Shown: piece by piece, positions 32,301 to 46,343 of the stretch
Layout of the letters: the number at the start of each line of letters is the position of its first letter
How positions within the stretch are numbered: position 1 is the stretch's first letter
Source: Citrus sinensis
Lineage: Eukaryota; Streptophyta; Magnoliopsida; Sapindales; Rutaceae
Direction: 5' to 3'
DNA: 64,000 bases
Assembly: GCF_022201045.2 (NCBI RefSeq)
Contig: NC_068562.1
Span: 3,534,001 to 3,598,000, forward strand
The notes under the pieces: model-generated
What the model was told of the DNA's origin: nothing
The model's database searches: none
The model's input: only the letters and a program-made list of their open reading frames with translations
Made by a program: the position numbers and the translations under genes

Positions 32301-33127
32301 GTTTTAATATATCTAATATGATGTGAGCTTTTAATATGTATAGACTTAAGGGTAATTTTTATTCTTATAATAGACTAAAATAGGAATACTGAAAGATGAC
32401 ATAGAAGTTATCTGTATGCAGTGGTTATAGTCGATATATTGCACGTAACATTTTATTCTTTTTTGACATCCCATAATTAAAGAGAGTGCACGAAAGTTAT
32501 AGATTCGGTGTCTTGATTTGGAAAGTAAACCCCATGGTTCTATAGAATAATTAAGAATTATGGATTTGGTGTGTTTTCGCATATTTGTCTATTGATTTTT
32601 AATAATACAACACGAATATTCCTAAAATTTAGGTGACAGTTTTCACTAACGGTTAATTATTTTCTAACATTTTGAATAATTTTGTTATTACTTTTGTTTG
32701 ATAAATTATAATTAAATTATCATTCAATTGTTAATAGATGGGATAAATCCAACAACAACGTTTTTTAGTAGAGAAGTTGTTATATATCTGTTTTGTGCAA
32801 ATAAAACACATAAATTATGTATAATTGTAAGTTGAAAAGAACATTCACCACTTTTAGAGGCTTTGATAAAGAGTAATAAAAAAAATGAGAAAAGAAACTT
32901 GAATGAAAACTAGTTATACCATTGTTGAACGAAAGATAAATCAATTTTACCATTTTATTTGAACGCCTCATTTTATTTTACTATCTCAATTTTACCATTT
33001 ATTTTTTAATATTAATAAAGCCATAAACAATATTGTATAAGTTAACGTGTACAAACTAATATGACATGAAGATATTAATCAAAAGGGGATAACAATTATT
33101 TATAGTATCATTATTCTTTATTTTTTG
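29391..33127. other. Intergenic, 3.7 kb, very AT-rich
   Basis: The left 250 bp carry the receptor-kinase leader and promoter (a TATA-like TTAAATAAATAG on the minus strand at about 29627-29638). The rest has no supported gene. Relics of a dispersed AT-rich family lie at about 31190-31320 and 31725-31890. Low-complexity open frames were not called. Confidence 0.5.
31190..31890 (+). repeat. Two relics of a dispersed AT-rich repeat (family B)
   Basis: Segments at about 31190-31320 and 31725-31890 share ATTTAATATAAT, ATAACATCATTTT, an ATAACTGATATAAT or ATTGACGTAAT block, and then GTATT.TAGA. The same series recurs at about 61950-62150. These are diverged, non-coding copies without clear ends. Confidence 0.6.
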
Positions 33128-33908
33128 GATTACCCCTCCTTTTAGAATAAGAGTTAATTTGAACTTGAACCTATAAAAAAAAGGATATTCATCAAATTGA
33201 ACCATGAATTCCAACCTTAATCAGATTCAACCTATTCCATTAAAATTGAATTGCTGATGAAGTTAACTTGGTCATTATAAAAGCCTTGTTTCACAACTTT
33301 TGATTGTTCACAAACACCTTTGAATCTCTTCACTTTGATCTTGCCTTTTGGCTTCCCAAACTCATGCATGTCAGTCAACGCAATCGGCACCGTAGCTTCA
33401 CAAAATCAAATCACGAGGCTCGCTGCAACATATCCAAAAAAACAAAGCAAAAATTATCACTTTAAAGCAACAAGCCAAAAATAAAATTTAGAGAGAAAAC
33501 AAAACGAGGGCGCAGTAGTCGTTTTACGATACCGATCTACTTTCAAAAACAAAAAATGCTACTGTCTACAGGCTACAGCTCATGCGGGTCTCGCCTTCTT
33601 GGAAAATTCGCCATCAATGGTCCTTTTGAAGCTCCGCAATTTTTAAACTTCATTGTTATCTAATAAACGTATATTATTTAATTTGATTCTATGTATTATC
33701 TTCTTTAAATATTCATATATTAGTTGGTGGGGCCAAAATCATCATTTCACATGCTAATGAGGTGTTAACGGAATGGAAAGGTTGAAATTCATGGGTTGAT
33801 TTTGATGAACCTCATTTTTTATGAGGTACGAGATGAAAATACCCCTATATTTTTTAAAGAAACGTAATTCTAAAATTTGTTATAATTCATTGAGAAGTAG
33901 GGGTAATC
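33128..33908. mobile_element. Foldback (long inverted-repeat) element upstream of POLA1
   Basis: GATTACCCCT at 33128-33137 pairs with AGGGGTAATC at 33899-33908. Further in, about 33185-33245 (TTCATCAAATTGAACCATGA, CAACCTT) is the complement of about 33765-33820 (CAT...GGGTTGATTTTGATGAA), with indels. The total is 781 bp. No transposase is seen. The inner 500 bp are unrelated DNA. No clear target duplication was found, so class assignment (Mutator-like MITE or other foldback) is open. Confidence 0.65.
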
Positions 33909-34035
33909 AAATCAGTTGGGGTCACTGCTTACAAACATATTCCTCATGTACGGTAACGACAGTTTCTTTTCAAGATTATTGCTCAATTGAAAACCATTAA
34001 AAAAAAAAAAAAAATTGCCGCCTAAATTAATACAA

Positions 34036-34045
34036 TTTTCCCGCC
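34036..34045 (+). promoter_or_regulatory. E2F binding site in the POLA1 promoter
   Basis: TTTTCCCGCC contains the plant E2F consensus TTTCCCGC exactly and lies 134 bp before the chosen ATG. E2F control at the G1/S boundary is established for plant replication genes. Its use here is inferred from position and match. Confidence 0.75.
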
Positions 34046-34178
34046 ATTTACAACACCCAGCATCATTTTGCCCTCTTGTCTTTCTTATCAAAACCCTAGA
34101 GAGAGAAAAGCAGGAAGCAAGAGACGAAAATCAGCAGCGAGCAATAGACAAAAAACTAAATCTCGGGAGAACAGTCTG

Positions 34179-37100
34179 ATGAAGGACGAGCAGCCAGTAG
34201 TAGCTGGCCGGCGCCGTAGCCGAGGAGCGGAGGCGTCCGCGCGAGCCGAAGCCTTGGAAAGGCTCAAAGCGCTGCGCCGCGGCGGACGGAGATCCGGAGA
34301 TTCCGTAGGATACAATATCAAATTAGAGAATCCGATATACGACACCGTAGCGGAGGACGAGTATGACGCCCTGGTGGCGCGTCGGCGTGAAGAGGCGCGT
34401 GGATTCATCGTGGACGATGATGGTCTCGGATACGGCGACGAGGGACAAGAAGAAGATTGGTCGGTGGCTGGCCTCCCTTCGTCGTCCGATGACGAATCAT
34501 TGGATGGCCAAAGATCGATTAAGAAGCAGAGAATTGAAAAAAGGGGAAAGAAAGAAAATAATCAAAACGTCAGGAAGCCGAATCCATCGCTGACTGCTGC
34601 GGCGGCCATGATGGGGAAACAGAGATTGTCGGCTATGTTAACATCGACAGCGATGTTTAAAAAATCCAAAGATGAGAAAGTTAAAGAAAGTGAGAGTGTT
34701 ATTGATGAAGTTTTAGCAGAATTTGCGCCGGATGAAGCAGATCGAGAGCGGCGTAGAAGGTCCGTTTCAAGTAATATTAAGAGTTTCGTTTCTGTTAATT
34801 CTGTAAAGACCAACAGTCAATTAGTTACAAACTCAACGAATTCAGTAAAAGAAAATTCTGATTTGATAAATAATTTTGTACAAATTCAGAATTGTGATGT
34901 GGTTGAGGAATCAAAAGAATTGAAATGGGAATCTGATAATAGTACTGAACTGACTAAGAGAGATAACATTGTTGAAGTGAAAGATGAAGTAAATGAGGAC
35001 GTGAAGGAATGTAAAAAACTAAATGCTAAGATTAGTACTGAGAAGGATCCATTGTTGAGTGCAACTGCAGGGTGGAAGGAGGTTAGCGGAGGTAATATGG
35101 TATTGGATGAGGGGAAAAGTGGTTTGAGTTGTCAGGAGTCGGAATTTGAGGTGGATGACGATGGATCATTGCCTTTTTACATTCTTGATGCTCATGAACA
35201 GCTTTCTGGGGCTAATATGGGAACCCTCTACCTCTTTGGGAAGGTAATGTGACAAATTCATTTCATTTTGTGATCAATTTACATGATTTTGCAGAATCTG
35301 AATTAGGAAATTTGAAGCACACCTCTGATTTATGGATTGGATTTTTTGGCTGAGTTTGGTATTGTTAATGTTTGGAAAGTGATATTATATAGCCAGTCAA
35401 ATGGGTAGTTTGGCTGGAGAGTCCATGCATTTTCATTCTCTAATTTTTGCTACTTGTCAATATCTTAAACCGAGTTATATCTTTGACCATATCAGCGAGC
35501 TAGTGACATATAAAGATGAGACTAAACCAATCTAGAGCTTGAGTTGGCTTGGTTTCATTAAAAATCTTTAGATAGATAACCTGGAAACTTTATATTCTTC
35601 CGCTCTGCTCAGGCTATAATCTATTCAATTTCGCTTAGATTTTTAGGTTGTCAGTTTGTGCTGTTACAACTCACAACCATCTGATAATAAGGTACTTTCA
35701 TTACTCTTGTTGTGCATTCTTTCGCATTTCTTTAATGTTAAATCATTTCTTTAATGCTGAAATCTGACCTCAGTAGCTGCATATTTATATCCATTAATGG
35801 AAATGGTCTTTTGTTTGCCTTAACATTCCTATTTTACTGCTTGGCTTCTATTAGTGGCATCTTTTCCCCAATGATTTGGATGGTAATTATGAATGACACA
35901 GATACTCTACTGAGCACCAACTCTCTCTTAATTCCTTTCAATAGTTTCTACTCTCTAGAGATATTTTGTCCAAGACTCTAGAAAATTATTGCTTTTGGGG
36001 CATCTTATATAATTTTTATCCCTTTCTTTTTTCTAGATAAGTTCTGTTAATTTTCGCTATGAATTTTCTATTGTGATGTGTCTTTGCATGTGTATAATTG
36101 TTTTATTGCTTGTTTTACATCTATATACAAATAACAACCTTAACAACTGTTATCTGTCATTGCTGTTAAGGTCAAAGCAGGAAGCACACATCATAGTTGC
36201 TGTGTTGTTGTTAAGAACATGCAGAGATGTGTATATGCTATTCCAAATGGTCCTCTGTTTCAGACTGATGAGATTATGAAGCTTGAGAAAGATGCCGAAG
36301 AGTCTCGTATTTCTCCCATGGCTTTCCGGAAAAAGTTGCAAGTATGAGTATTTACATATTCATGCAGCAATGCAGTATGAGTATTTACATATTCATGCAG
36401 CAATGCAGTCAAATATATTCACTCTTTCCCCCTCCTCCCTGTTCTGCTGTATATGTTATTGATGCATTTTTGTTGTTTTATTTTGTAGGATGTGGCTTTA
36501 GGATTAAAAACTGAAATCGCAAATCAGTTGCTAAATCTCAATGTTTCAAATTATATTGTGTCACCGGTTAAGGTTTGCAGACTCAATCTTTATGCTTCAA
36601 AGAAATGCATTGATAAATTTGCATACTACTCGATGCTGTTGTAACTTAGTTAATAATTCTTCATTTTGTTCCTTTGATTCACTTTGGTGCTCGTTCCTGG
36701 CTTATACAGAGGAGATATGCATTTGGGCAAGCTGAAATACCTGCTGGGGAGAATTATGTTCTCAAGATCAATTATCCATTCAAGGTATATCCCTAAACCT
36801 AAATGTGTGAATCAGATCAGGAAAGCAGTTTAAGCCATCACATTATTTGTTCAATCTTTTTATTGCCAACCATTCACCTGTTTGTTTTCCTGCTACTGTA
36901 ATTTGAATAAGGTTAAATTCTGAAAAGTTAATTGTGAACCTTGACTCACATACTGCTGTTTTCATGATTGTCAAGATATGACTCTTCCATTAGGGATGAA
37001 TGCTTGCATTTTGTTATTGCAGGACCCACCACTTCCAGCAGATCTAAAAGGAGAAAACTTCTGCTCTCTTCTTGGAACTCATAGCAGGTAAAAGTAGTTA

Positions 37101-40100
37101 GCATGGGTTTTTAACTTTGTTTGTCTTCTCTGTCTTCTGATTAGGGGAATTAGTGAGTTGACATGCTTTAGGAATTGAATGGATTGCTTGATACAAACTG
37201 GGTGGATCAACTAGTTATAATCTCTTGTGTTCTTCCATATGACTTGTTGATATATTATAAATTCTTGAAGCTCACTAGTTGATAGGATGAAAGTCCATGA
37301 GATTCATTGGACTATTTCTTATGCCATGCCTTCCGCAAATGCTAATAATCAATGCATTTTTGTTTTTGGATGAAAGAAAGGAACACTGACTGGTGTAGTC
37401 ACATGCAGTGCCTTGGAACTTTTTCTTGTTAAAAGGAAGGTAAAAGGACCATCTTGGCTATCAATTTCAAAGTTTTCTAGCTGTCCTGCTCCTCAAAGGG
37501 TGAGTCTCCGAAATATGGGCATCTTATATTGCTTAATTATGAATGCTTGTAGTTTCAACTGCAACTGCTTGGTGTACTCTTTGACAGGTGAGCTGGTGCA
37601 AATATGAGATCACTGTGGACTCTCCAAAAGATATACGAGTTTCATCATCCTCAAAGCATGTAGCAGAGGTTCCTCCAGTGACTGTCACTGCTATAAACTT
37701 GAAAACTGTTTTCAACAAAAGGCAGGATGTGAATGAAATTGTATCTGCATCGGTTGTCTGCTGTCACAAGGCAAAGGTTAGTTTTGCAGTCTTTGTTAGC
37801 TATCCTACTTTGACATTAGTACATGGATTCTTCCTTCTTGGTGATTGTGAGAAATGGGTTTGCTATTATTCGTTTTGGTTGGAATATTGTAAATTGAGTT
37901 ACACTTCAATTTGCAAAATATGTCTCATAGCAATTTTGCTAGTGATGTAACCTGGGAAGATGGCATTAAACTTGATTTTGCAACTAGTTGGATTTCTGTT
38001 TTTAATGGTGTTGTACCTAAACTTGTTAGAACTAGTACAATTTCAAGCTGGTCTACGCTGTGTGATTAGTTTTTATAGGTTATATGATTTATTATTGGCT
38101 CATGTACTCCAATTGCTGTTATTCTGGCTTAGAAAATTGTTATTTCTACTAAAATAAGTACTGCTTTTGTTGTATTTTTCTTTAAGATTGACACTCCCAT
38201 GTTGGCATCGGAATGGAAGAAACCGGGAATGCTGAGTCATTTTACTGTAGTTCGCAAGCTTGATGGAGGCATATTTCCAATGGGTTTTAACAAAGAGGCA
38301 ACAGATAGAAATTCAAAAGCTGGATCAAATGTTTTATGCTCTGAAAGCAGGTACATTGTAATTATAAATCTTGCTGTCTTTCAAAATTCCTGTTTCTTCT
38401 GATTGGCTGCCAACTTTCCATGATTGTGTTTTTGGTTGCTTCTGTTGAGTATTTTTTGACATTATGTTGCAGTGAGAGAGCCTTGTTAAACCGTTTGATG
38501 ATTGAATTATACAAGTTGGACAGTGATGTTCTTGTTGGACACAATATATCTGGGTTTGACCTTGATGTTCTCCTTCACAGAGCCCAGGTGAGAATATCTT
38601 TCTTTTGCTTTCCATATGGTAGTTTGTAAATGCTCTATCATAGATAGTAAATTGTTGGCTCATTGGTGTTCCTTTCTTATATGCATGAATGCAGTCTAAT
38701 AGGTAACTGTGGGTTAATATCAAACCAAATGCAAATTTATACATTTTCATTGCTTTTATATAGACATTCAACCTTTAGAATTGGCATTTCCATAACATTA
38801 AAGTGGGATAGGAATGAACACATGTAATTATTTTCTCAGTCTCTTCCCTTGTATTGTTTAAAATGCTTGTTTTTCTGCTGCGCTCATCTGATGTAGTTGT
38901 ATTGAATTTCCATCTCGCCTGTAATGTGCTTGTACTATTCTCATGCAGGTTTGTAGAGTGCCTAGCAGCATGTGGTCAAAGATTGGCCGTCTCAAGCGTT
39001 CTGAAATGCCAAAGCTTAGAAAAGGAAGAACCATTTTTGGATCTGGAGCAAGTCCAGGGATCATGTCTTGCATTGCTGGTCGGCTCTTATGTGACACATT
39101 TTTGTGTTCACGTGACCTATTAAGAGAGGTATATCATTTGGCTGGTTTATTACACCCTGAATGCACTTATTATTTGTTTTATTCAATTTCGTTTGCTTCT
39201 TGTCTTCTTACAGGTCAGTTATTCTTTGACACAACTTGCAAAAACTCAGTTGAACAAAGACCGGAAGGAGGTTGGCCCACATGATGTTCTGAAAATGTTC
39301 CAAACGTTGGAATCTCTTATGGAACTTGTAAGTTCTGATGCTTGCTTTGACCAGTTCTGCGCACCATGTTTGATATTGAGATAAGGAACTGCAGTTTGAA
39401 TATCAAAGAATTATTTTAACTCCCCAAGGGAACAACCTAATAGGTTTCATTGCTTGTGATAAAAGCAAGAGCTCGAGGTTTTAAATCTCCTTTCACCAAA
39501 ATAGCATGTCCGAATTCCAATATAAAGTTAATTTTCATTCCATTACCATTGATTCTTACAATGTTTTCATTATATATATATATATTTGAGTAAATACAAT
39601 GTTTGTCCATTATCATAAATCAAAGCATTCTTTTCACTTTTTAATGTTATCCTGTGCTTTGGTTCCTATTTTCTGTAACTAAGCATTAAGTTATTTTAAG
39701 TTCTGAACTGAGGATTATTTTAAAACCCTGAAATTCATAGGGTGAGTTACTGCTGAATGTTTAAGGCCCATTTTATGATGCCGACTTCAAAATTGGGTGC
39801 TCAATGTTATTGCATATTATGTGTGGACGAAAAGCCCATTTTGCATGATGGTCGGTCAATGTGTTCTCCAATGGATACAATTCACAGTTGTTGAAAACTT
39901 GAAATGAATGGATAACTTTATGTCAGCTAATATCTAAAGCCTTTGAGACACCATTGATCATTATGATGGTTGTTCGAAAATGATATTATTTTCATGTTCT
40001 CTTCTCCAGTTGAATACAGTGGTTCAGTTGATATTACCTATGTGATGTAGTACATAATAAAGGTGCTCAATAGCTTGAGCACTTGTTAGTAGAGGTGATT

Positions 40101-43100
40101 TTTGAGCCTACTTTGACAAGTTTGGTTTTTTCTAAAACATGGATAGCGGTTCAATGGGTGTATTTTGTTATTCAAGACTGGAAAACTAGATGCTACTGTG
40201 TGCCAGGAGAGTATGATTCTCATCGTGTTTGTAATGGTTTCAGATTGAATATGGTGAAACAGATGCATGGTTATCTATGGAGCTCATGTTCCATTTGAGT
40301 GTTCTTCCCCTCACTCGACAACTGACAAACATCAGTGGTAATCTTTGGGGGAAAACCCTTCAAGTAAGTTATTGCTGTAATTTTCCTTTTCTGCTTTTGT
40401 TTTCTGATAAAACCTGTTCACCAACTTGACATGGAAAATCCTTCAGGGTGCTAGGGCACAGAGAGTGGAGTATCTTCTATTACATGCATTCCGTGCAAAG
40501 AAATATATTGTCCCAGACAAGTTTACATATGTTAAGGAAACAAAAATGGCAAAGCAGAGAAGCAATCATGGCGTTGAGGATAGAAATGTTGAAGAGTTAA
40601 CTAATGAAGATGCAAACTTTGACAATGATACTTCACACAATGACCACAGAAAAGGAAAAAGAGGTCCTGCCTATGCAGGAGGATTGGTTTTGGAGCCAAA
40701 AAAGGGTTTATATGATAAATATATATTGCTTCTCGACTTCAATAGTCTTTACCCTTCTATTATTCAGGTAAAATAACATTTTAATCCCCATCCTCACTCT
40801 CCCTATGCATGTGTGTGCACACTTACACTTACATGTCCTTATGTTGCTACGCTGGTTTCTGTTGTTTAATAAGCTTAAATAGGTAATATATTTTACAGGA
40901 ATACAATATCTGCTTCACGACAGTTGAAAGATCTCCAGATGGATTAGTTCCTCACTTACCGTCTAGTAAAACAACTGGAGTTCTACCGGAGGTATTCTTT
41001 ATTGCATTTGAATCATATTGCGATATTTTTTAGAATACTAGAATCTGAAAACTTGTTTTAAAATTGTAATTTTATGTTCTGATAATTTAGCTCTAAAAGG
41101 ATAGCTTTTGAACTGTGAACAAAATCACAGAAACTCAAGAAAAGTAGGAAAAAGTTGCTTAATCTGTTCTTGTTCTAATTTTGCAACTTCTTAAGCTCTT
41201 TCATGTTTTGAATTTGAGATTCTTAGGATACTGGTTGGACAAGACACGTTTGGTGTTATTATTTGAATAAAATTAAATATAATCCAAGATTGTTAAGTGA
41301 AACTTCTACATGTTTTGTGTGCTTACTGATTGCGGCGATGTTCTGCTTCTAAGACTGTCCTATGCATTAATCATGGATTTCCAGTTACAAACTCATAATC
41401 TTTCTCTACTTCAATTTCCAAAGCGTGATTGTGCGCTTTAAATTTATGTGTTCTTTCTCTCCGTTTGTAGTTGCTTAAAAATTTGGTTCAGAGAAGAAGA
41501 ATGGTTAAGACATGGATGAAGACTGCATCTGGTCTCAAGATCCAGCAGCTTGACATTCAGCAGCAAGCATTAAAGCTTACTGCAAATAGGTTTGTTCTTA
41601 GATTTGTTTTCTGTGGGTTATGAATGTGCACTTTAACTTCTGTGATTGCTGTTTCATTCCAACTTAATTTTATTCCATCTCACTTTACATGGCTGATATG
41701 TTCAATGTTGCAGTATGTATGGATGCCTTGGGTTTTCCAATTCAAGATTTTATGCAAAGCCTCTTGCAGAGCTTATAACGCAACAAGTAAGAGAAACATA
41801 TATACTTAGCAAGGCAATGCCATTTATAATGAGATGTTCTAATCATTGAGCAAGTCACATGATTATGCAGGGAAGGGAGATTCTACGGAGCACTGTTGAT
41901 CTTGTTCAGAATAATTTGAACCTAGAGGTCATTTCTTGTACATTCATATCCATAACTTGTGAATGTTTTCTTAGTGACCATGTCAGAATTATCTCATTTG
42001 TGTAGATATATGTAGTTGTTGAAGGATGCATTTACCTTGTCTCTTGCAGGTAATCTATGGTGATACAGATTCAATTATGATACATAGCGGAATAGATGAT
42101 ATTGCAAAAGCAAAAGCTATTGCTGGGAAAGTCATCCAGGAGGTGAGATTATAACTGTCTTCCTGTACTTGATGAATGTTGACATAAATATTGTATTGCA
42201 AAAGATTCAATTTGTGCCTTCTTGATGTATTTCTAAAGAGATTAAATCTATCTGGTGCTTCAAATTAGATTGGGGTGAGAGATCCATAGATTTATTCATT
42301 TTCTGGGAATTTGCACTTTGTTAAATTTTGACTTGAATGAACAAAAATTATAATTAAGCTCGTGTATCCTAGACAGTTTGAGAATAAGATAGCAAATTAT
42401 TAACTCCAAAAAAAGAAAAAAATAAATAACAATGTGGAGCTATATGAGTGACTTCTATGTTATCTTGATTTTAGGTTAACAAGAAGTACAAGTGTCTAGA
42501 AATTGATCTTGATGGATTGTACAAGAGAATGCTGCTGCTTAAGAAGAAGAAATATGCAGCTGTCAAGGTGCAGTTCAAGGATGGAATGCCGTATGAGGTA
42601 CATTTATTTTTTATTACTCTTGGACATTTCTAACTATTGGACAAGTAACGTCACTTGTCAATACAAGTGTTTGACACTCTTATGGTCAATTGTAGAAGAA
42701 TGCACTTTGTTACCATGGTTGTAATATAACTTCACATGGTTGCAAGCTTGATAAGTGTTGGATTCTCTATGGTACTGTATGGAAATGCAAAACAGTTTTT
42801 TGTTTTTACATGCACAAACGTACACAGTTTATTGTCTGTCTAGATTGTCCAGAATTCTAGTGGTAGATTCTTTAACTTGCCCAGCTTTTGAATCAATATG
42901 ATAACTTTGTGAATGCAGGTTATTGAACGTAAAGGTCTTGATATGGTTCGTCGTGATTGGAGCTTGCTTTCAAAGGAAGTGGGGGATTTCTGTCTAAGTC
43001 AAATACTGTCAGAAAGGTACGTGATGTCATTCCTACCCCAAGAACAATGATGGCACATTTGTTTGTGCTAAGTTGGAAATTTGAGTAGAATGATTGAATT

Positions 43101-46100
43101 ACTGATCTGTTTAAAATGTTTGGCTCTTGGGCTCTCAGGTCATGTGAGGATGTTGTTGAATCAATTCACAACTCTCTTATGAAGGTGAAGTTATACTAAC
43201 TTTGTAATTCATACTTATTCAGTTTTGCTGACTAACGTGTTCATGCTTCAAACCCCATAGATATATCACTGAGAAATTTAACTGACTGTCAGTCATGTAT
43301 GCATATCTAACAGGTCCAGGAGGACATGAGAAGTGGACAAGTGGCACTTGAGAAATATGTCATTACAAAGACACTGACTAAACCACCTGAAGCGTACCCT
43401 GATGCCAAAAACCAACCACATGTTCAAGTGAGCTTGATAATTCTTCATTTCCTTAATTAGAAGTATCTATAATCCCAAGTAATTTCTTCCTCCATTTATT
43501 TAATCCAATGCATGAGGTTTACATTTGCCTGCCACGTTCCAGGTGGCACTGAGATTGAAGCAAAGTGGTTATTCTACCGGTTGCTCTGCTGGTGATACTG
43601 TACCATATATAATTTGTTGTGAGCAGGTTTGAGATGTAGTGATTTGTTTTCATCAAGTTAGTAGCCTTTGAGCATAGATTTCTTTGATGCTAAGATGTTA
43701 TATTAATTGTAGATTTCTCCTTCCTTTTCTGGGCAGGGTACAAGTTCAGGTAGTTCAGTAGGGATTGCTCAGCGTGCTAGACATCCTGATGAATTGAAAA
43801 AAGGTGATGGGAAATGGATGATTGACATTGATTACTATGCGTCTCAGCAGATTCATCCCGTAGTATCACGTCTATGTGCTTCAATTGAGGGTACGAGCCC
43901 AGAGCGCTTAGCTGATTGTTTAGGGCTTGATCCATCCAAGGTAAGAGCATCTCTCTAGGCCAGACCGATTTTCAGTGAATTAATGCTTCCTTCTTTATTC
44001 ATGCCTAAGTATTGATTTATGGTTTTTTCAGTTCCAAAGTAAACCAAGTGAAACTATGAGCAGTGATCCTTCCAGCTCTCTGTTGTTTGCTGTAGGAGAT
44101 GAGGAGAGGTAATGATTACATTTTTTTAATCTTTTTTAATAAAAAAGAAAGATTATCAAAAAGATAAAAAGAGTATATATGAGTGATAAATGTTACATAA
44201 AATGAATTAAGAACACCACCCCAAGAATTTAGGAGAAGTTTCTGAATGATTACTTGTTTTCACCGTTCATGTGCATATTTGGTCACACTTTTAGCTATAT
44301 TTTTGTGTCGTGCAGTATTTAGAGAATAACGTACACGCTATTTACATGTGCCAAAATTATGTAATTATATGTTGAATCACTTATTACACTCTATGATATC
44401 CAAGCACATGTATTCTTTTTCATCACTGTGGTTCATTTCCTTGTAAAAGTTTTTCTAAATTTTAACTGTCCCCCTATGATCTTGTAGATATATACATATC
44501 AGCAACACTTTCTTTGTTAATTAGGATAATGAAATTAGTATATTGGACGTTCTGGGTAGCTTTCACAACAAATAAAAGTAATGCATTAATGCAAGTTATA
44601 AATTGGATTGCAGATATCGGGGTTGTGAGCCATTGATCTTGTCATGTCCCAGCTGTTCTAGTACTTTTGATTGTCCAGCTGTCTGCAGTTCCATTTGCAT
44701 GTCAGTCAGTGAGAAGCCAAGTAAGCCAGAAACAGAGTATAACTTTTGGCGTACATTGCGTTGTCCTAAATGCCCCGAGGAAGTTGAAGCGGGTAGAATA
44801 TCCCCTGGAATGATAGCCAACCAGGTAATTATACTGAAAATTGTGCTCCACGAAAATATTGTTGAATTCGAGACGTTAGACCTTTCACTAAACTTGTCTA
44901 TTGCACTCGTACTGTGTCACTCAATAAAGCCCTTGCAGTCCAAATTGTCATCTAGAATTAAGTTGTTAGCTAGGTGGTGTAGGAACATTAGTTTGAAAGA
45001 TGCTTTTCCATCTTCAACCTTCAATGTCCAGCAGAATTTGGATAAATTAATATTTGATGAATTAGTAATCCTAATTAAATAATAATTTTTATTATTTTTA
45101 ACTTGGGACCAATATGGTAAATTAAAAGTTCAAAAAATTTATAAGATAATAAATTTTTTAAATTTCTATTTTCTTATTGGACCCATCCCCCTGTACAAAT
45201 TAGTAATCACCTATTTTGAAATTAAATCCGTATGTTATGTCTAAGTAACTTTTGTTTCTCGATGTTGTTTGTTTCTTCTTGAAATTATTTTTGACTTAGA
45301 TCTCATCTCTAATTTTTTGTAATGAGAAAAGAGATCCTAATTAGTATTGTTGTTTTGCAATAAGAAATTAATCAATATCAGCATAAAATTATCATTTTTA
45401 AAATGTAAAAATAAAATTTGTACCACAATCTTATTACTACCAATGTGATGCAACTAACTATTATTTAAGTAAAGCATAATAAATGCAAAATCTAGGTAAA
45501 TCAATACTATAAACGTGATCAAATTTTTTTAAAATAAAAAATATCTTCATAAATTTATAATTTATTGATTAATTGATATTTGTTAAATTAATAGAGTTCT
45601 AAAACCGTGCTTTGTCTGTCAGGTCAAGAGGCAAGCGGATGGGTTTGTCTCGATGTATTACAAGGGCTTAATGATGGTAATCTACCTCTTGTAGAATATA
45701 GTATTCGGTTACAAATAAATAACTTGTCTACCTATTATTTGATTTTAATCATCAGTGATTATTGAATTTTATCATTGATTTATTTTGCTCTCAGTGTGAC
45801 GATGAAACTTGCAAATACACCACCTGTAGTTTGAACCTTCGGCTGATTGGTGATGCTGAGAGAGGGACGGTTTGTCCAAACTATCCTCGCTGCAATGGGC
45901 GTCTTGTACGAAAGGTTTTCACCCCAATTTCATATAATTAATAATTTCTCAAGATATATTTATCATATAACTAAAGAATTTATGGGTGTAATTTGTGCCT
46001 TCTTTCACCAGTACACAGAAGCAGATTTGTATAAGCAGCTTACTTATTTTTGCCATCTGTTGGACACTCAACGCGGCATAGAAAAGGTTAATTTCATTTT

Positions 46101-46343
46101 TCTTAAATGTTTTGCCATTTTTTGTTTGTTCAGCATACTATTTAATACAATGGCATTGTGTATTGATCTTTTTTCTTTTGTTATTGGGAGGAGCAGATGG
46201 AGATTAGTGCTAAAATACCACTAGAAAAAGAGTTGAACAAGATTCGACCTGTGGTTGCTTTGGCGGCATCAACAGTTCAAAGGATTCGCGAGCGCTGTGC
46301 CTACGGCTGGGTAAAGCTGAACGACATTGCCATCTCGGTATGA
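34179..46343 (+). CDS. POLA1: DNA polymerase alpha catalytic subunit
   Basis: Replicative polymerase that extends the RNA primers made by its primase partners; the Arabidopsis orthologue is ICU2. Thirty exons join in frame (first 34179-35243, last 46197-46343) to 1513 residues, close to the 1524 of ICU2. I start at Met 34179 ([20 protein letters not shown]). The frame is open to 34068, but that part is leader-like. The amino-terminal domain has [15 protein letters not shown] and acidic runs. An inactive exonuclease-like region includes [18 protein letters not shown] (near 655). Polymerase motif A is [18 protein letters not shown] (about 904-923), motif B is [19 protein letters not shown] (about 985-1003) and motif C is YGDTDS (about 1035). 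Carboxy-terminal zinc modules carry CPSC...CPKC and [11 protein letters not shown]...CNGRL (about 1300-1440), the B-subunit/primase contact. No stop or frameshift. An E2F site precedes the gene. Confidence 0.97.
36341..36406 (+). repeat. 33-bp tandem duplication that copies the intron 2 splice donor
   Basis: Two identical 33-bp units (36341-36373 and 36374-36406), each starting AGTATGAGTATTTACATATT. The first holds the exon 2/intron 2 donor (A|GTATGAG), so a second donor-like GTATGAG sits 33 bp downstream. Confidence 0.9.

Noticed and set aside
38334-38771. 145-codon minus-strand frame inside POLA1
   Set aside because: Antisense to conserved polymerase exons 8-9 and their introns. No homology.
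44603-45082. 159-codon plus frame as a separate gene
   Set aside because: Its first 74 codons are POLA1 exon 26 (zinc-finger region). The rest is read-through into intron 26.
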